DNA of 46,168 nt from positions 1 through 46,168 of IMG/VR virus record IMGVR_UViG_3300042371_000665. One strand, 5' to 3'. The notes under the pieces are model-generated. The model had not been told where the DNA came from and searched no databases. It worked only from the letters and a program-made list of their open reading frames with translations. The position numbers were made by a program, and so were the translations under genes. This stretch comes from a virus. This document shows positions 1-5,890 of the stretch, in pieces. The first letter of the stretch is position 1; each line of letters starts with the position of its first letter.

Positions 1-235
1 TCCCTATAATACTTTCTTTGCTTGAAACTGTAACACGATAAATATTTCCTATTTTAGTAGGTGTAACTATTCTTTTATTGTCGTCTATTGTTGGTTTTTT
101 AAAGGTTATACAATCTCTCTTTACAGAGTAAACAACTTGAGAGTCAAAGAAATTATTATTTGAGTTTACTGCGTATGAATTTACCTTATTGTTAGAGTAT
201 ATCTTTAGAGTTGTGTTATTTTCTTGTTGTTCCAT
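1..235 (-). CDS. Partial hypothetical protein, C-terminus beyond left edge
   Basis: An open frame starts at an ATG at 235 and stays open to the left edge (78 codons). The start lies two bases after the exonuclease stop, so the two are probably co-transcribed. The visible part is rich in Asn, Lys, Val and Thr, begins MEQQENNTTLKIYS, and alternates polar and beta-branched residues as a small beta-rich domain would. I do not recognise a family. It is likely the next gene of the leftward array; the true length cannot be seen. Confidence 0.6.
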   Translation of the reverse strand, partial: MEQQENNTTLKIYSNNKVNSYAVNSNNNFFDSQVVYSVKRDCITFKKPTIDDNKRIVTPTKIGNIYRVTVSSKESIIG

Positions 236-237
236 AA

Positions 238-945
238 CTAATTAAATTCTACTTTATCAAATTCTTTACAGGGTTTACAATCTTCCCTTAGTTTAAGCAT
301 TAAGTGATTTACTTTTAAGACCTCTTTCCATTTGCCTTTATAAACCTTCTTGTACTCTCTTGCTACGCTCAATAACAAAAACTTTGAGTTTTCTAATACC
401 TTAGATGCTCCTTTATCTCCTATCCCTTTAACACCTTTTACATTATCTGAAGCATCACCCATTAATAGTTGCTTGTGAAAGTTGAAGTTTGCTTGTTCTT
501 TGGTTATATTCTTAATCTCTCCAAAACGTGCGTGATATAAATCATAGCTTGTAACTGGGAATGTATGATAGTCTTTATCATTTACTGCAATAACAACTTC
601 ACTCAAGGGGTATTCGCTTTGTAAATACTTTATAGTAGATATTATAGAGTCATCAGTTTCAACCCCTACAGATAAGTAAGGGTTGTATGTCTGAATTATG
701 TATTCCTTTATCTCCTTAAAATTTAAAGGAAGTTCTTTATTTACTCTATTAGCTTTATAAGAAGGGTTTAAAATCTTTCTGAAGGTGGTATTACCTTTAC
801 TCTCTAAAAAGACTCTGTAATGACTTGATTTAGTATCTACAACTACTTGAGAGATAATTTCATCTACCCTATCGCAATATTCATCAAGCGACTCTATGTT
901 TTTGTATAGAATTGAGTCAAAATCTATAAGCACTATTTTATCCAT
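238..945 (-). CDS. 5'-3' exonuclease, FEN/T7 gp6-like (RNase H-type)
   Basis: A 235-residue flap-endonuclease-family protein. Near the N-terminus, IVLIDFDSILY supplies the first metal-binding Asp. A central segment has ETDDSI, and NDKDYH carries further acidic residues. Residues about 165-185 (GDASDNVKGVKGIGDKGASK) are the helix-three-turn-helix DNA-binding motif typical of 5' nucleases. The family removes RNA primers and degrades or trims 5' ends during replication and recombination. The size fits stand-alone phage enzymes such as T7 gp6 or T5 D15 rather than a DNA polymerase I domain. It is the largest replication gene seen at this end, and its polymerase and primase partners probably lie further left. 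Confidence 0.9.
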   Translation of the reverse strand: MDKIVLIDFDSILYKNIESLDEYCDRVDEIISQVVVDTKSSHYRVFLESKGNTTFRKILNPSYKANRVNKELPLNFKEIKEYIIQTYNPYLSVGVETDDSIISTIKYLQSEYPLSEVVIAVNDKDYHTFPVTSYDLYHARFGEIKNITKEQANFNFHKQLLMGDASDNVKGVKGIGDKGASKVLENSKFLLLSVAREYKKVYKGKWKEVLKVNHLMLKLREDCKPCKEFDKVEFN

Positions 946-965
946 ATATTTTTATGTTAAAGCTT

Positions 966-1166
966 TTAAAACGGACAATATTCTTTTTTAGGTTTAGGAA
1001 TTAAGTCTTTATATTCTCGTTTAATTTTTTCAGCAATGGCTTCACGAATGAATCTAGCAGTATCAATATTGTATGATTTCATCTTTTTAAGTGTTAAAAG
1101 TTGTGTTTCTGAAATTCTTATAACTTTAGTATATTTTAAAGGTGCTTTCATAGTTTTGTAATACAT
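966..1166 (-). CDS. Small ribbon-helix-helix-like protein
   Basis: A 66-residue basic protein. Residues about 10-50 contain a beta-strand-like stretch (YTKVIRISETQ) followed by two helices (LLTLKKMKSY, TARFIREAIAEKIKR), the pattern of ribbon-helix-helix DNA-binding proteins. The tail is Lys/Pro-rich. An ATG five codons in (MKAPLKYTK, at 1151) is an equally good start. It lies directly downstream of the half attC-like element near 1186. It may be a transcription regulator or plasmid-type antitoxin; no toxin partner is obvious. Confidence 0.65.
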   Translation of the reverse strand: MYYKTMKAPLKYTKVIRISETQLLTLKKMKSYNIDTARFIREAIAEKIKREYKDLIPKPKKEYCPF

Positions 1167-1186
1167 TTATATCGTGTAGCAAGTAG

Positions 1187-1498
1187 TTATGTGCCATACG
1201 AGATTTGCAGACACCCAATTGTAATACTATTATGATAGCCGTCATAGTAATACTCATCGCTTTCGTGTATCCATTCAAATCTCCATTGCTTACGAAGTGC
1301 TATTGATAAGTAGCAATATTTCCATCTGAATATCTTACCAGCGATAAAGTGATTAAATCCACCATATTCTTTCAATCGGCTATCAAATAGTTCGACACCA
1401 AACCAAAAGAACATATTGGAGAAAGTACGGCACATAACAGCAAGTATATTCAATTGCGGTTTCTGTTGTTTATCAGAGTTTTGTACTTCTAATTTCAT
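1187..1498 (-). CDS. Hypothetical cassette-borne protein
   Basis: A 103-residue protein rich in Trp, Tyr and Phe (MFFWFGVELFDSRLKEYGG, then IFRWKYCYLSIALRKQW). I do not recognise a family. Its first 21 codons run through one arm of the attC-like palindrome at 1434-1561. An alternative start at 1435 sits in the GTTATG that ends that palindrome and gives an 82-residue protein. A purine-rich AAGAAGGA precedes the longer start. The stop lies inside the ATAAC of a third, half element at 1186-1190. The arrangement suggests a second mobile cassette gene beside the methyltransferase. Confidence 0.6.
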   Translation of the reverse strand: MKLEVQNSDKQQKPQLNILAVMCRTFSNMFFWFGVELFDSRLKEYGGFNHFIAGKIFRWKYCYLSIALRKQWRFEWIHESDEYYYDGYHNSITIGCLQISYGT

Positions 1499-1561
1499 TC
1501 CTTCTTAATTTAAAGTTTTGTGATTCTAAGTCCGCAACTAAATATACTTGCAAAACGTTAT
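1434..1561 (-). repeat. attC-like imperfect palindrome B (128 bp)
   Basis: On the minus strand the element reads ATAAC, a 5-nt spacer GTTTT, a 20-nt arm (1551-1532), a 72-nt centre, a second 20-nt arm (1459-1440), a single T, then GTTAT. The two arms match at 18 of 20 positions as an inverted repeat. Outer ATAAC/GTTAT, the asymmetric 5/1 spacer and arms beginning GC and ending GG are shared exactly with the element at 2289-2418, although the arm sequences differ. Conserved geometry with divergent sequence is what integron attC sites show. The outer boxes only partly match the classical attC core, so the assignment is an inference. Confidence 0.6.
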
Positions 1562-1570
1562 GCACAAGCA

Positions 1571-2254
1571 CTAATTTTCGTTTTCAAAAAGACGTTCTGC
1601 TCGTTTTTGCTGTAATTTACTACCTCTTTCTTCCGATGCTATTGCTATTTCATTATTTAATTCAAAGCAAATACCATTTCTGTTTGTTTCATCACAAGAA
1701 ACTCCAGTTGAACCAGAACCTCCAAATAAATCCAATACGGTTTCGTTTTCTTTAGTAAATCCATTTATTAGCATTTTTATTAATTCAACAGGTTTTTGCG
1801 CTCCGTGAATTTTATCCGAATCCGTTTTAAAATTTAACACACTTGGTAAATGTGTAAATGCTCCGTGAGGTTTAAACTCTTTAAAACTTTGATTTGCGTA
1901 AAAAATAAGTTCGTGTCTTTTTCTAACAGGTTTTCCCATTCCTATTTTGTTTTTATCCCAAATCAACAATCCTATATTTTGCCAATCATAAAAAGTTGAA
2001 AAAAGAATAGGATAAAATTTATCATCGCAAAAGAAAAATACAGGTGCATCAGGTTTCAATACTCTTTCAAGTTTCTTTTTCATTTCAGTAAAGTAAAATT
2101 CTTGAATTGATAAATCAGCCAAGTTTTTAAACTTCTTTCTTCCAAATGCGGTTATTACAGGTGTTGAATAAGGCGGGTCTGTTATTAGCAAATCTACGCT
2201 ATTATTTGGCATTGAATCTAAGCCAATCATACAATCTTCATTTATTATTTTCAT
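1571..2254 (-). CDS. DNA adenine/cytosine-N4 methyltransferase, DPPY type
   Basis: A 227-residue SAM-dependent amino-methyltransferase. Catalytic motif IV, LLITDPPYST, comes near the N-terminus, and the SAM-binding motif FGGSGSTG comes near residue 190, so the order is catalytic-then-SAM (beta-class architecture). The start at 2254 is chosen because family members usually begin a few residues before NEDCMIGLDSMP. An in-frame ATG at 2290, inside the end of palindrome A, would add 12 residues. No restriction endonuclease is adjacent. In a phage such enzymes usually modify the phage's own DNA against host restriction. The gene sits alone between two attC-like palindromes, which suggests acquisition as a mobile cassette. 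Confidence 0.9.
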   Translation of the reverse strand: MKIINEDCMIGLDSMPNNSVDLLITDPPYSTPVITAFGRKKFKNLADLSIQEFYFTEMKKKLERVLKPDAPVFFFCDDKFYPILFSTFYDWQNIGLLIWDKNKIGMGKPVRKRHELIFYANQSFKEFKPHGAFTHLPSVLNFKTDSDKIHGAQKPVELIKMLINGFTKENETVLDLFGGSGSTGVSCDETNRNGICFELNNEIAIASEERGSKLQQKRAERLFENEN

Positions 2255-2288
2255 AAGTTCGTTTATTTTAAAATTCCCGTGCCAGTGC

Positions 2289-2418
2289 ATAACAGCAATT
2301 TGGCAATATGTCGGTTTTGGTTATTAATTTAATGTTCGTTTTGTACTTTTAAAATCAGTCATAAACTGAAAGTCTTGGCTTCCTTAATCCGCCACATCGC
2401 CAAGTTGCGGAACGTTAT
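2289..2418 (-). repeat. attC-like imperfect palindrome A (130 bp)
   Basis: On the minus strand: ATAAC, spacer GTTCC, a 20-nt arm (2408-2389), a 74-nt centre, a second arm (2314-2295), a single T, then GTTAT. The arms match at 16 of 20 positions as an inverted repeat. The centre holds a small nested hairpin (TCAGT/ACTGA). Its geometry equals that of the element at 1434-1561. The left end overlaps the TAA stop of the ERF gene, so insertion occurred exactly at the end of that gene. Higher GC and different base texture from the surrounding phage DNA support a foreign origin. Confidence 0.6.
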
Positions 2419-3038
2419 CTCACTTCTACTCCGATTAAATCCTCTTCCTTTAAACCTAGATTCTTAACCTGTTCTTTAGTCAAGTATTTAGATGTAGCTA
2501 ATTGTTTAAGAGTATTTTCTTTGTTAGTCTTCAATAACTCTTGTAGTTTAGTCATGTCTACTATCGGGGTTTTCTCTGCTTTAGCTGAAGGTGTAACTAA
2601 CTCTTTACCGTGCATATTAGTTGCATCAGAATCTTTAGTATCATCAATTAAGAACATACCATTTAAGGCGTATTTTCTAGCGTAAGATGATGTTGAACCA
2701 GTTAGTTGAGCCGAGTCCATACCTTTCTTACTTTCCTCTTCTCTAGCCAATGCTTTAGTCTCTTGACTCTCTATTCCATTAGTTACAATTACAGTTGCTT
2801 CAACATATATTCTACCTCCTATTTCCACAATACTATCTGAAATATGCATCCTTAATTTATGTCTCCCTAACAAAGGTTTTACTGCTTCTAAGATGTCCTC
2901 TTGATTTCTATAAGAGTATTTACCAAAAGAATTAAATTGTCCTTTAGGTGCTTTTAAATTGCTTTGTATCTCTTGTATTCTCTCTGTGAAACTCAATGCT
3001 ACTGCTTCTACTGTTTCTTTTTTTGCTACTGTTGCCAT
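2415..3038 (-). CDS. erf: ERF-family single-strand annealing protein
   Basis: A 207-residue recombinase of the ERF superfamily. The N-terminal two thirds hold the family core: FTERIQEIQSNLKAPKG, then FGKYSYRNQEDILEAVKPLL, and the signature GSTSSYARKYALNGMFLIDD near residues 115-135, followed by DTKDSDATN. ERF proteins bind ssDNA and promote annealing, often for genome circularisation or recombination-dependent replication. The C-terminal part (about 145-207) is a Lys-rich linker and small helical tail. The nearby FEN-type nuclease could supply resected ends. The stop codon is shared with the start of the attC-like palindrome A. Its 25-nt leader is identical to that of the gene at 3361-3630. 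Confidence 0.92.
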   Translation of the reverse strand: MATVAKKETVEAVALSFTERIQEIQSNLKAPKGQFNSFGKYSYRNQEDILEAVKPLLGRHKLRMHISDSIVEIGGRIYVEATVIVTNGIESQETKALAREEESKKGMDSAQLTGSTSSYARKYALNGMFLIDDTKDSDATNMHGKELVTPSAKAEKTPIVDMTKLQELLKTNKENTLKQLATSKYLTKEQVKNLGLKEEDLIGVEVR

Positions 3039-3062
3039 TTTGATTTTATTTTAAGGTTTAAA

Positions 3063-3356
3063 TTATAATAATTTTTTTGTACTAATTTCGTAAATGCAAG
3101 GTTGGTTTATTAACTTTAATAATATAAATAAATACTCGCTTTCACTATAATCAATTCTGCTTTTCTCGTTAAACTTTGTTAGTAGTTTTAATCCATTGCC
3201 ATCATCCTCTATTTGAAACGCTATTGTGTTTTTTATATGTAAATTCCAAATGTCGCTATTAGAGTAATACAAAGTGTGCTTGTTGTTGTCTAATACTTCA
3301 TAGTCAAATTGATATTCTCCGTCTACAAATATAGACTGTTTTTTGTTATTATCCAT
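3063..3356 (-). CDS. Hypothetical early protein
   Basis: A 97-residue protein with no family I recognise. It is predominantly beta-strand-like (SIFVDGEYQFDYEVL, HTLYYSNSDIWNLHI), with a more hydrophobic C-terminal stretch (YLFILLKLINQPCIYEI) that is too short and interrupted to be a clear membrane helix. It is transcribed between two recombination-region genes with short gaps on both sides. The AT-rich codon use matches its neighbours. Confidence 0.6.
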   Translation of the reverse strand: MDNNKKQSIFVDGEYQFDYEVLDNNKHTLYYSNSDIWNLHIKNTIAFQIEDDGNGLKLLTKFNEKSRIDYSESEYLFILLKLINQPCIYEISTKKLL

Positions 3357-3360
3357 TTTT

Positions 3361-3630
3361 TTATTTAAGGTTTTTAATTAATTCCTCTACTCTATTTAAC
3401 TCTTTTAAGACTTCCTCTGCTGATTCTGTACCCCAAGTACATTTTTGCAAGAAACCTACAAGTGCGGTCTTTAAATTAGGGTAGTAATAATCCTCTGTAT
3501 GCTCTTTAGTTTCTCCAGTTCCTTGTATTCTTTTTGTATCACCTTTTTTAAATGATTCTCTTTGTTCAAAGAACTGCAATACACAATTATTTTCATCGTA
3601 TACTATTCTGTAATTTTTGTTTAATTCCAT
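3361..3630 (-). CDS. Hypothetical early protein
   Basis: An 89-residue protein. The N-terminal half is beta-rich (NYRIVYDENNCVLQFFEQR). The middle carries DYYYPNLKTALVGFLQKC, a phrase I associate with small conserved phage proteins of unknown function. The C-terminus is an amphipathic helix (AEEVLKELNRVEELIKNL). Its 25-nt leader is identical to that upstream of the ERF gene, suggesting shared expression control. No catalytic motif is visible. Confidence 0.65.
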   Translation of the reverse strand: MELNKNYRIVYDENNCVLQFFEQRESFKKGDTKRIQGTGETKEHTEDYYYPNLKTALVGFLQKCTWGTESAEEVLKELNRVEELIKNLK

Positions 3631-3659
3631 TTTGATTTTATTTTAAGGTTTATATTTAA

Positions 3660-3845
3660 TTAGTTTTTTAAAATTTCAGCATCTTCAAAATCTAATTCTT
3701 TTTCATCTACTTTATTCCAAAGTTCTAAATAGTTTTGCTCTATAAAATCAATTTCATCCATTTCACCAACATTGTCAGGAATCTCTATTTCTTCTGTAAT
3801 TGCTTTATAATATCTTTTTACAAATGTTACTGTAATTGTTTTCAT
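3660..3845 (-). CDS. Small acidic hypothetical protein
   Basis: A 61-residue, strongly acidic protein. It opens with a beta-strand (MKTITVTFVKRYYKAI) and continues with an Asp/Glu-rich region (EIPDNVGEMDEIDF, KELDFEDAEIL). Small acidic phage proteins can be DNA mimics or inhibitors, but nothing here shows that function. It is spaced regularly in the leftward operon, 14 bases after its upstream neighbour. Confidence 0.6.
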   Translation of the reverse strand: MKTITVTFVKRYYKAITEEIEIPDNVGEMDEIDFIEQNYLELWNKVDEKELDFEDAEILKN

Positions 3846-3859
3846 ATTTAATTTAAGTT

Positions 3860-4090
3860 TTAATTTACGTTATATTCATCTGAATTTTCTAATCCACTAT
3901 ACCAGTAGTCAGGGCAATCGCTTTGGTCTATCATATTACCACAAGCAAAACAATCAATTTGTTCTTCATTTATTTCGTGTAATAATACACTACCACAATT
4001 ACCACAAGTAACTAAATTTACACCTGATAAACTCTGCATTTTCTCTTGTAGTCTAATTTGTTCAATTACTTTTTCTCTTACTGTTTTCAT
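3860..4090 (-). CDS. Small zinc-ribbon protein
   Basis: A 76-residue protein with an N-terminal amphipathic helix (about residues 5-22) followed by a zinc ribbon: Cys29-x2-Cys32 (CGNC) and Cys47-x2-Cys50 (CFAC), with a further Cys59. The Cys pairs are 15 residues apart, as expected for a zinc knuckle that binds nucleic acid or protein. The tail is acidic. Zinc ribbons of this size in early phage regions often bind host transcription or replication factors; here the partner is unknown. Confidence 0.7.
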   Translation of the reverse strand: MKTVREKVIEQIRLQEKMQSLSGVNLVTCGNCGSVLLHEINEEQIDCFACGNMIDQSDCPDYWYSGLENSDEYNVN

Positions 4091-4138
4091 ATTATTTTAA
4101 TATTAAAGGTTAAAAAAATCTAGTCTTTCCCAGTGTCA

Positions 4139-4246
4139 AACCAAGTTATAATTTATCGGAATATTATGAATACAGTCTGCTTTAATCCGATAGTTGATAC
4201 GACCATTATAACGACCTACATTCAAGGCTAGTGAAGGATTCTTATC
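4139..4246 (-). other. Gene gap with start-less open frame, possible gene remnant or RNA
   Basis: The 167-bp gap at 4091-4257 has no ATG-started gene but is richer in G and C than its surroundings. On the minus strand 4246-4139 is an open frame of 36 codons reading like real protein (NPSLALNVGRYNGRINY), ended by TGA and followed in frame by a few more sense codons. The same DNA holds a 7-bp inverted repeat TATCGGA/TCCGATA. It may be a decayed gene end or a structured RNA; I cannot decide. Confidence 0.3.
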
Positions 4247-4257
4247 TTAAAACAGAC

Positions 4258-4491
4258 CTATAATTTTTGTTCTTTATATGCTTCCTCTATATCTTCTATT
4301 TGGTCTTGAACTAAATCTGTTATATCGTTTCCGTATAACTCAACTTTAGTAACATAGACTTCCCCTCCTTCATCTTCATATCCTGCATCTCCATTGTCTA
4401 AATATAATCTCCCATTGATTCTATCTGTATAGTCAAATTCAATGTCTAAATTTAAACCTTTGTATGTTATTGTGCTAAATCCTGTTTTCAT
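4258..4491 (-). CDS. Hypothetical protein, paralogue of the gene at 4654-4875
   Basis: A 77-residue acidic protein. It shares a pattern with the gene at 4654-4875: an opening ITYKG strand, an acidic middle, then EVYVTKVELYGNDITDLVQDQIEDIEEA, which aligns with EITNITLNGIDASELLESQIEEFEQE. The two are likely products of a local duplication, with one gene now between them. Its ATG lies inside the upstream 58-residue gene, which ends 17 bases into it, so translation may be coupled. Function unknown. Confidence 0.65.
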   Translation of the reverse strand: MKTGFSTITYKGLNLDIEFDYTDRINGRLYLDNGDAGYEDEGGEVYVTKVELYGNDITDLVQDQIEDIEEAYKEQKL

Positions 4492-4651
4492 GAATTTCGT
4501 CTATTTGTTGTTTACATTCTTCAATGGTTTTTCCGCATCCTGTCGGGATTTCATTATCAATTAAACTTTCAAATACTAAATAAGACATTTCTAGTTTTGG
4601 TATTTTATATTCGTTATCTTTAATAATGTAGTCTTTATAAATTAGCATCAT
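4475..4651 (-). CDS. Small hypothetical protein (58 aa)
   Basis: Starts at tandem ATG codons at 4651 and ends with TAG at 4475, overlapping the start of the next gene by 17 bases. The protein begins MMLIYKDYIIKDNEYK and has a helical C-terminus (TIEECKQQIDEIHE). The TGCGKTIEEC stretch superficially resembles a P-loop, but the protein is far too small and the glycine spacing is wrong. Placement between two paralogues and tight spacing support a real gene. Confidence 0.55.
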   Translation of the reverse strand: MMLIYKDYIIKDNEYKIPKLEMSYLVFESLIDNEIPTGCGKTIEECKQQIDEIHENRI

Positions 4652-4653
4652 GA

Positions 4654-4875
4654 TTAATGATTTCTGTTTGTTATATTATCAATTACTTCTTGTTCAAACT
4701 CCTCTATTTGGCTTTCTAATAATTCAGAGGCATCGATTCCATTTAAAGTAATATTTGTAATTTCAAATTCTTCATCACATCCAGGATAGTCATGCGTTTG
4801 TCTTTCTTCAGGTTGGTAGTAATAGTTATATTCAAACTCAAAACCTTTGTAGGTTATTATTTCTTTGTGTTTCAT
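4654..4875 (-). CDS. Hypothetical protein, paralogue of the gene at 4258-4491
   Basis: A 73-residue acidic protein with the opening IITYKGFEFEYNYYY, an acidic stretch (CDEEFEITNITLNG) and a C-terminal helix (ELLESQIEEFEQEVI). The order of these blocks matches the gene at 4258-4491, so the pair is paralogous. The fold is probably a small antiparallel sheet packed on one helix. Function unknown. Confidence 0.65.
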   Translation of the reverse strand: MKHKEIITYKGFEFEYNYYYQPEERQTHDYPGCDEEFEITNITLNGIDASELLESQIEEFEQEVIDNITNRNH

Positions 4876-4882
4876 AATAATA

Positions 4883-5137
4883 TTAAATTAGATTAGTTAA
4901 TTGTTCTTTTACTTTATTAAACGCTTCTTTAAATTCTTCTTGTGTACATTCTACATTTGTTTCTGAAATTGCCAAGCCTATATGACCTATTTGTATTGCA
5001 GAGTTATTACCTAAGTCTGTTACTTGTATGCAATTGGTTTCATTATATACTTTATAATGATGACAATTACTTTTCATGTAAAACGGTAATTCTACATTTA
5101 CTTTTTCCTCTATTATCTTCTTTATTGTGATTTCCAT
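4883..5137 (-). CDS. Conserved-type small phage protein
   Basis: An 84-residue protein. It begins with a beta strand (ITIKKIIEEKVNVELPFYMK), then SNCHHYKVYNETNCIQVTDLG, and ends with a helix (TQEEFKEAFNKVKEQLTNL). This block order resembles a small protein I associate with Bacteroidota phages; its role is unknown. It is the only leftward gene with a clear TAnnTTTG box, at 5159-5152, 15 bases before its ATG, so it probably starts a transcript inside the array. Confidence 0.7.
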   Translation of the reverse strand: MEITIKKIIEEKVNVELPFYMKSNCHHYKVYNETNCIQVTDLGNNSAIQIGHIGLAISETNVECTQEEFKEAFNKVKEQLTNLI

Positions 5138-5151
5138 AAATTCTTTTTTAG

Positions 5152-5159
5152 CAAAGTTA
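5152..5159 (-). promoter_or_regulatory. Bacteroidota-type -7 box (TAACTTTG)
   Basis: On the minus strand the sequence TAACTTTGC lies 15 bases upstream of the ATG at 5137. It matches the Bacteroidota -7 consensus TAnnTTTG and the GC extension shared by most other boxes in this window. No clear -33 TTTG is visible. It is the only such box I find in a plausible position inside the leftward array. Confidence 0.6.
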
Positions 5160-5185
5160 ATATTGTTTTTTAGTTGTGCAAGTTT

Positions 5186-5311
5186 TTAAGCTATTCTTTT
5201 AAATGCTTTTGTCATTACTTCGTTATCACTTACATCACCTCCTAGATTTTTAAACCAGTAGTAAAATGCTTGTGCTTCAATTTCCCAATTTGTTAAGTTG
5301 TTGTTTTCCAT
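5186..5311 (-). CDS. Small hypothetical protein (41 aa)
   Basis: Begins at an ATG at 5311 and ends with TAA at 5186. The peptide opens MENNNLTNWEIEAQAFYYWF and contains NLGGDVSDNEVMTKAFKRI, giving two probable helices. Spacing to the next upstream gene is 7 bases. No known family. It ends just before the TAnnTTTG box, so it is probably the last gene of its transcript or reads through. Confidence 0.5.
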   Translation of the reverse strand: MENNNLTNWEIEAQAFYYWFKNLGGDVSDNEVMTKAFKRIA

Positions 5312-5318
5312 TTTAGTT

Positions 5319-5435
5319 TTATTTTTTAAAAATTTCATTATAAATTTCACTAATCATAAATATAACTACTCCAGTTACTACAATACATAATACTGTAAGT
5401 ATGTAAACCTGTAATATTTCTATATAATTTTCCAT
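5319..5435 (-). CDS. Single-span small membrane protein (38 aa)
   Basis: Begins at an ATG at 5435 and ends with TAA at 5319. It is almost entirely one membrane helix (ILQVYILTVLCIVVTGVVIF), followed by a short charged tail. Small single-span proteins like this recur in the array (7151-7267, 8112-8213, 10993-11100). They may act on the host inner membrane; function unknown. Confidence 0.5.
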   Translation of the reverse strand: MENYIEILQVYILTVLCIVVTGVVIFMISEIYNEIFKK

Positions 5436-5440
5436 AAATT

Positions 5441-5632
5441 TTAATTTAAGTGTTTAATTAATTCTTCGTAAACAAAATCTCTATCTTTATTTATTTCGTC
5501 TAGTTCTTCTTCGGTAGCTTCTAAGCCTTTATAATCACATTTGACTATATAAGCATCCACAAAGTCATTACTATCGCTTAAATCGATTCCTTCAAACTCT
5601 ATATTTTCTATTCTATTAAATTCTATTTCCAT
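5441..5632 (-). CDS. Conserved-type acidic small phage protein
   Basis: A 63-residue acidic protein. The phrase DFVDAYIVKCDYKGLEATEE, followed by ELDEINKDRDFVYEELIKHL, resembles a small protein I associate with Bacteroidota phages, where its function is unknown. Fold expected: a strand pair followed by a C-terminal helix. It sits in a run of evenly spaced early genes. Confidence 0.65.
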   Translation of the reverse strand: MEIEFNRIENIEFEGIDLSDSNDFVDAYIVKCDYKGLEATEEELDEINKDRDFVYEELIKHLN

Positions 5633-5638
5633 AATTTC

Positions 5639-5890
5639 TTAATTTCTATAATTTATAAATAAGTAGTCTGCATCATCTTCTTCAGCATCATTCATTAGGT
5701 TTTCAAGTCTAGCATATCTACTATCTTGTTTCCATTCTTTTGTGGCTTGTTCAACTGTTTGTAAAAAATAGTCGTCTTGACAATCATATCCTTTGCTTTC
5801 CAGTATGTTTTGAGCGTCTTTCATTGTTTCAGCTTCAATAGTTTTTATAATCCTTCCTGAATTATAAGATGTAAGGTTAAATGTTTCCAT
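5639..5890 (-). CDS. Hypothetical early protein
   Basis: An 83-residue protein opening with METFNLTSYNSGRIIKTIEA, followed by a helix (TMKDAQNILESKGY) and an acidic C-terminus (NDAEEDDADYLFINYRN). The arrangement of an N-terminal strand followed by EAETMKDAQ resembles small phage proteins in which a helix follows a beta hairpin. Its ATG overlaps the end of the gene at 5877-6194 by 14 bases, suggesting translational coupling. Confidence 0.6.
   Translation of the reverse strand: METFNLTSYNSGRIIKTIEAETMKDAQNILESKGYDCQDDYFLQTVEQATKEWKQDSRYARLENLMNDAEEDDADYLFINYRN

Noticed and set aside
1434-2418. Insertion sequence carrying the methyltransferase
   Set aside because: The palindromes are sites, not terminal repeats of one unit; there is no transposase and no obvious target duplication.
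3327-3334. TATATTTG match on the minus strand
   Set aside because: It lies inside the coding region of the gene at 3063-3356 rather than upstream of a gene.
4475-4651. P-loop-like GCGKT in the 58-residue protein
   Set aside because: The protein is far too small and lacks the GxxxxGK[ST] spacing and any Walker B.
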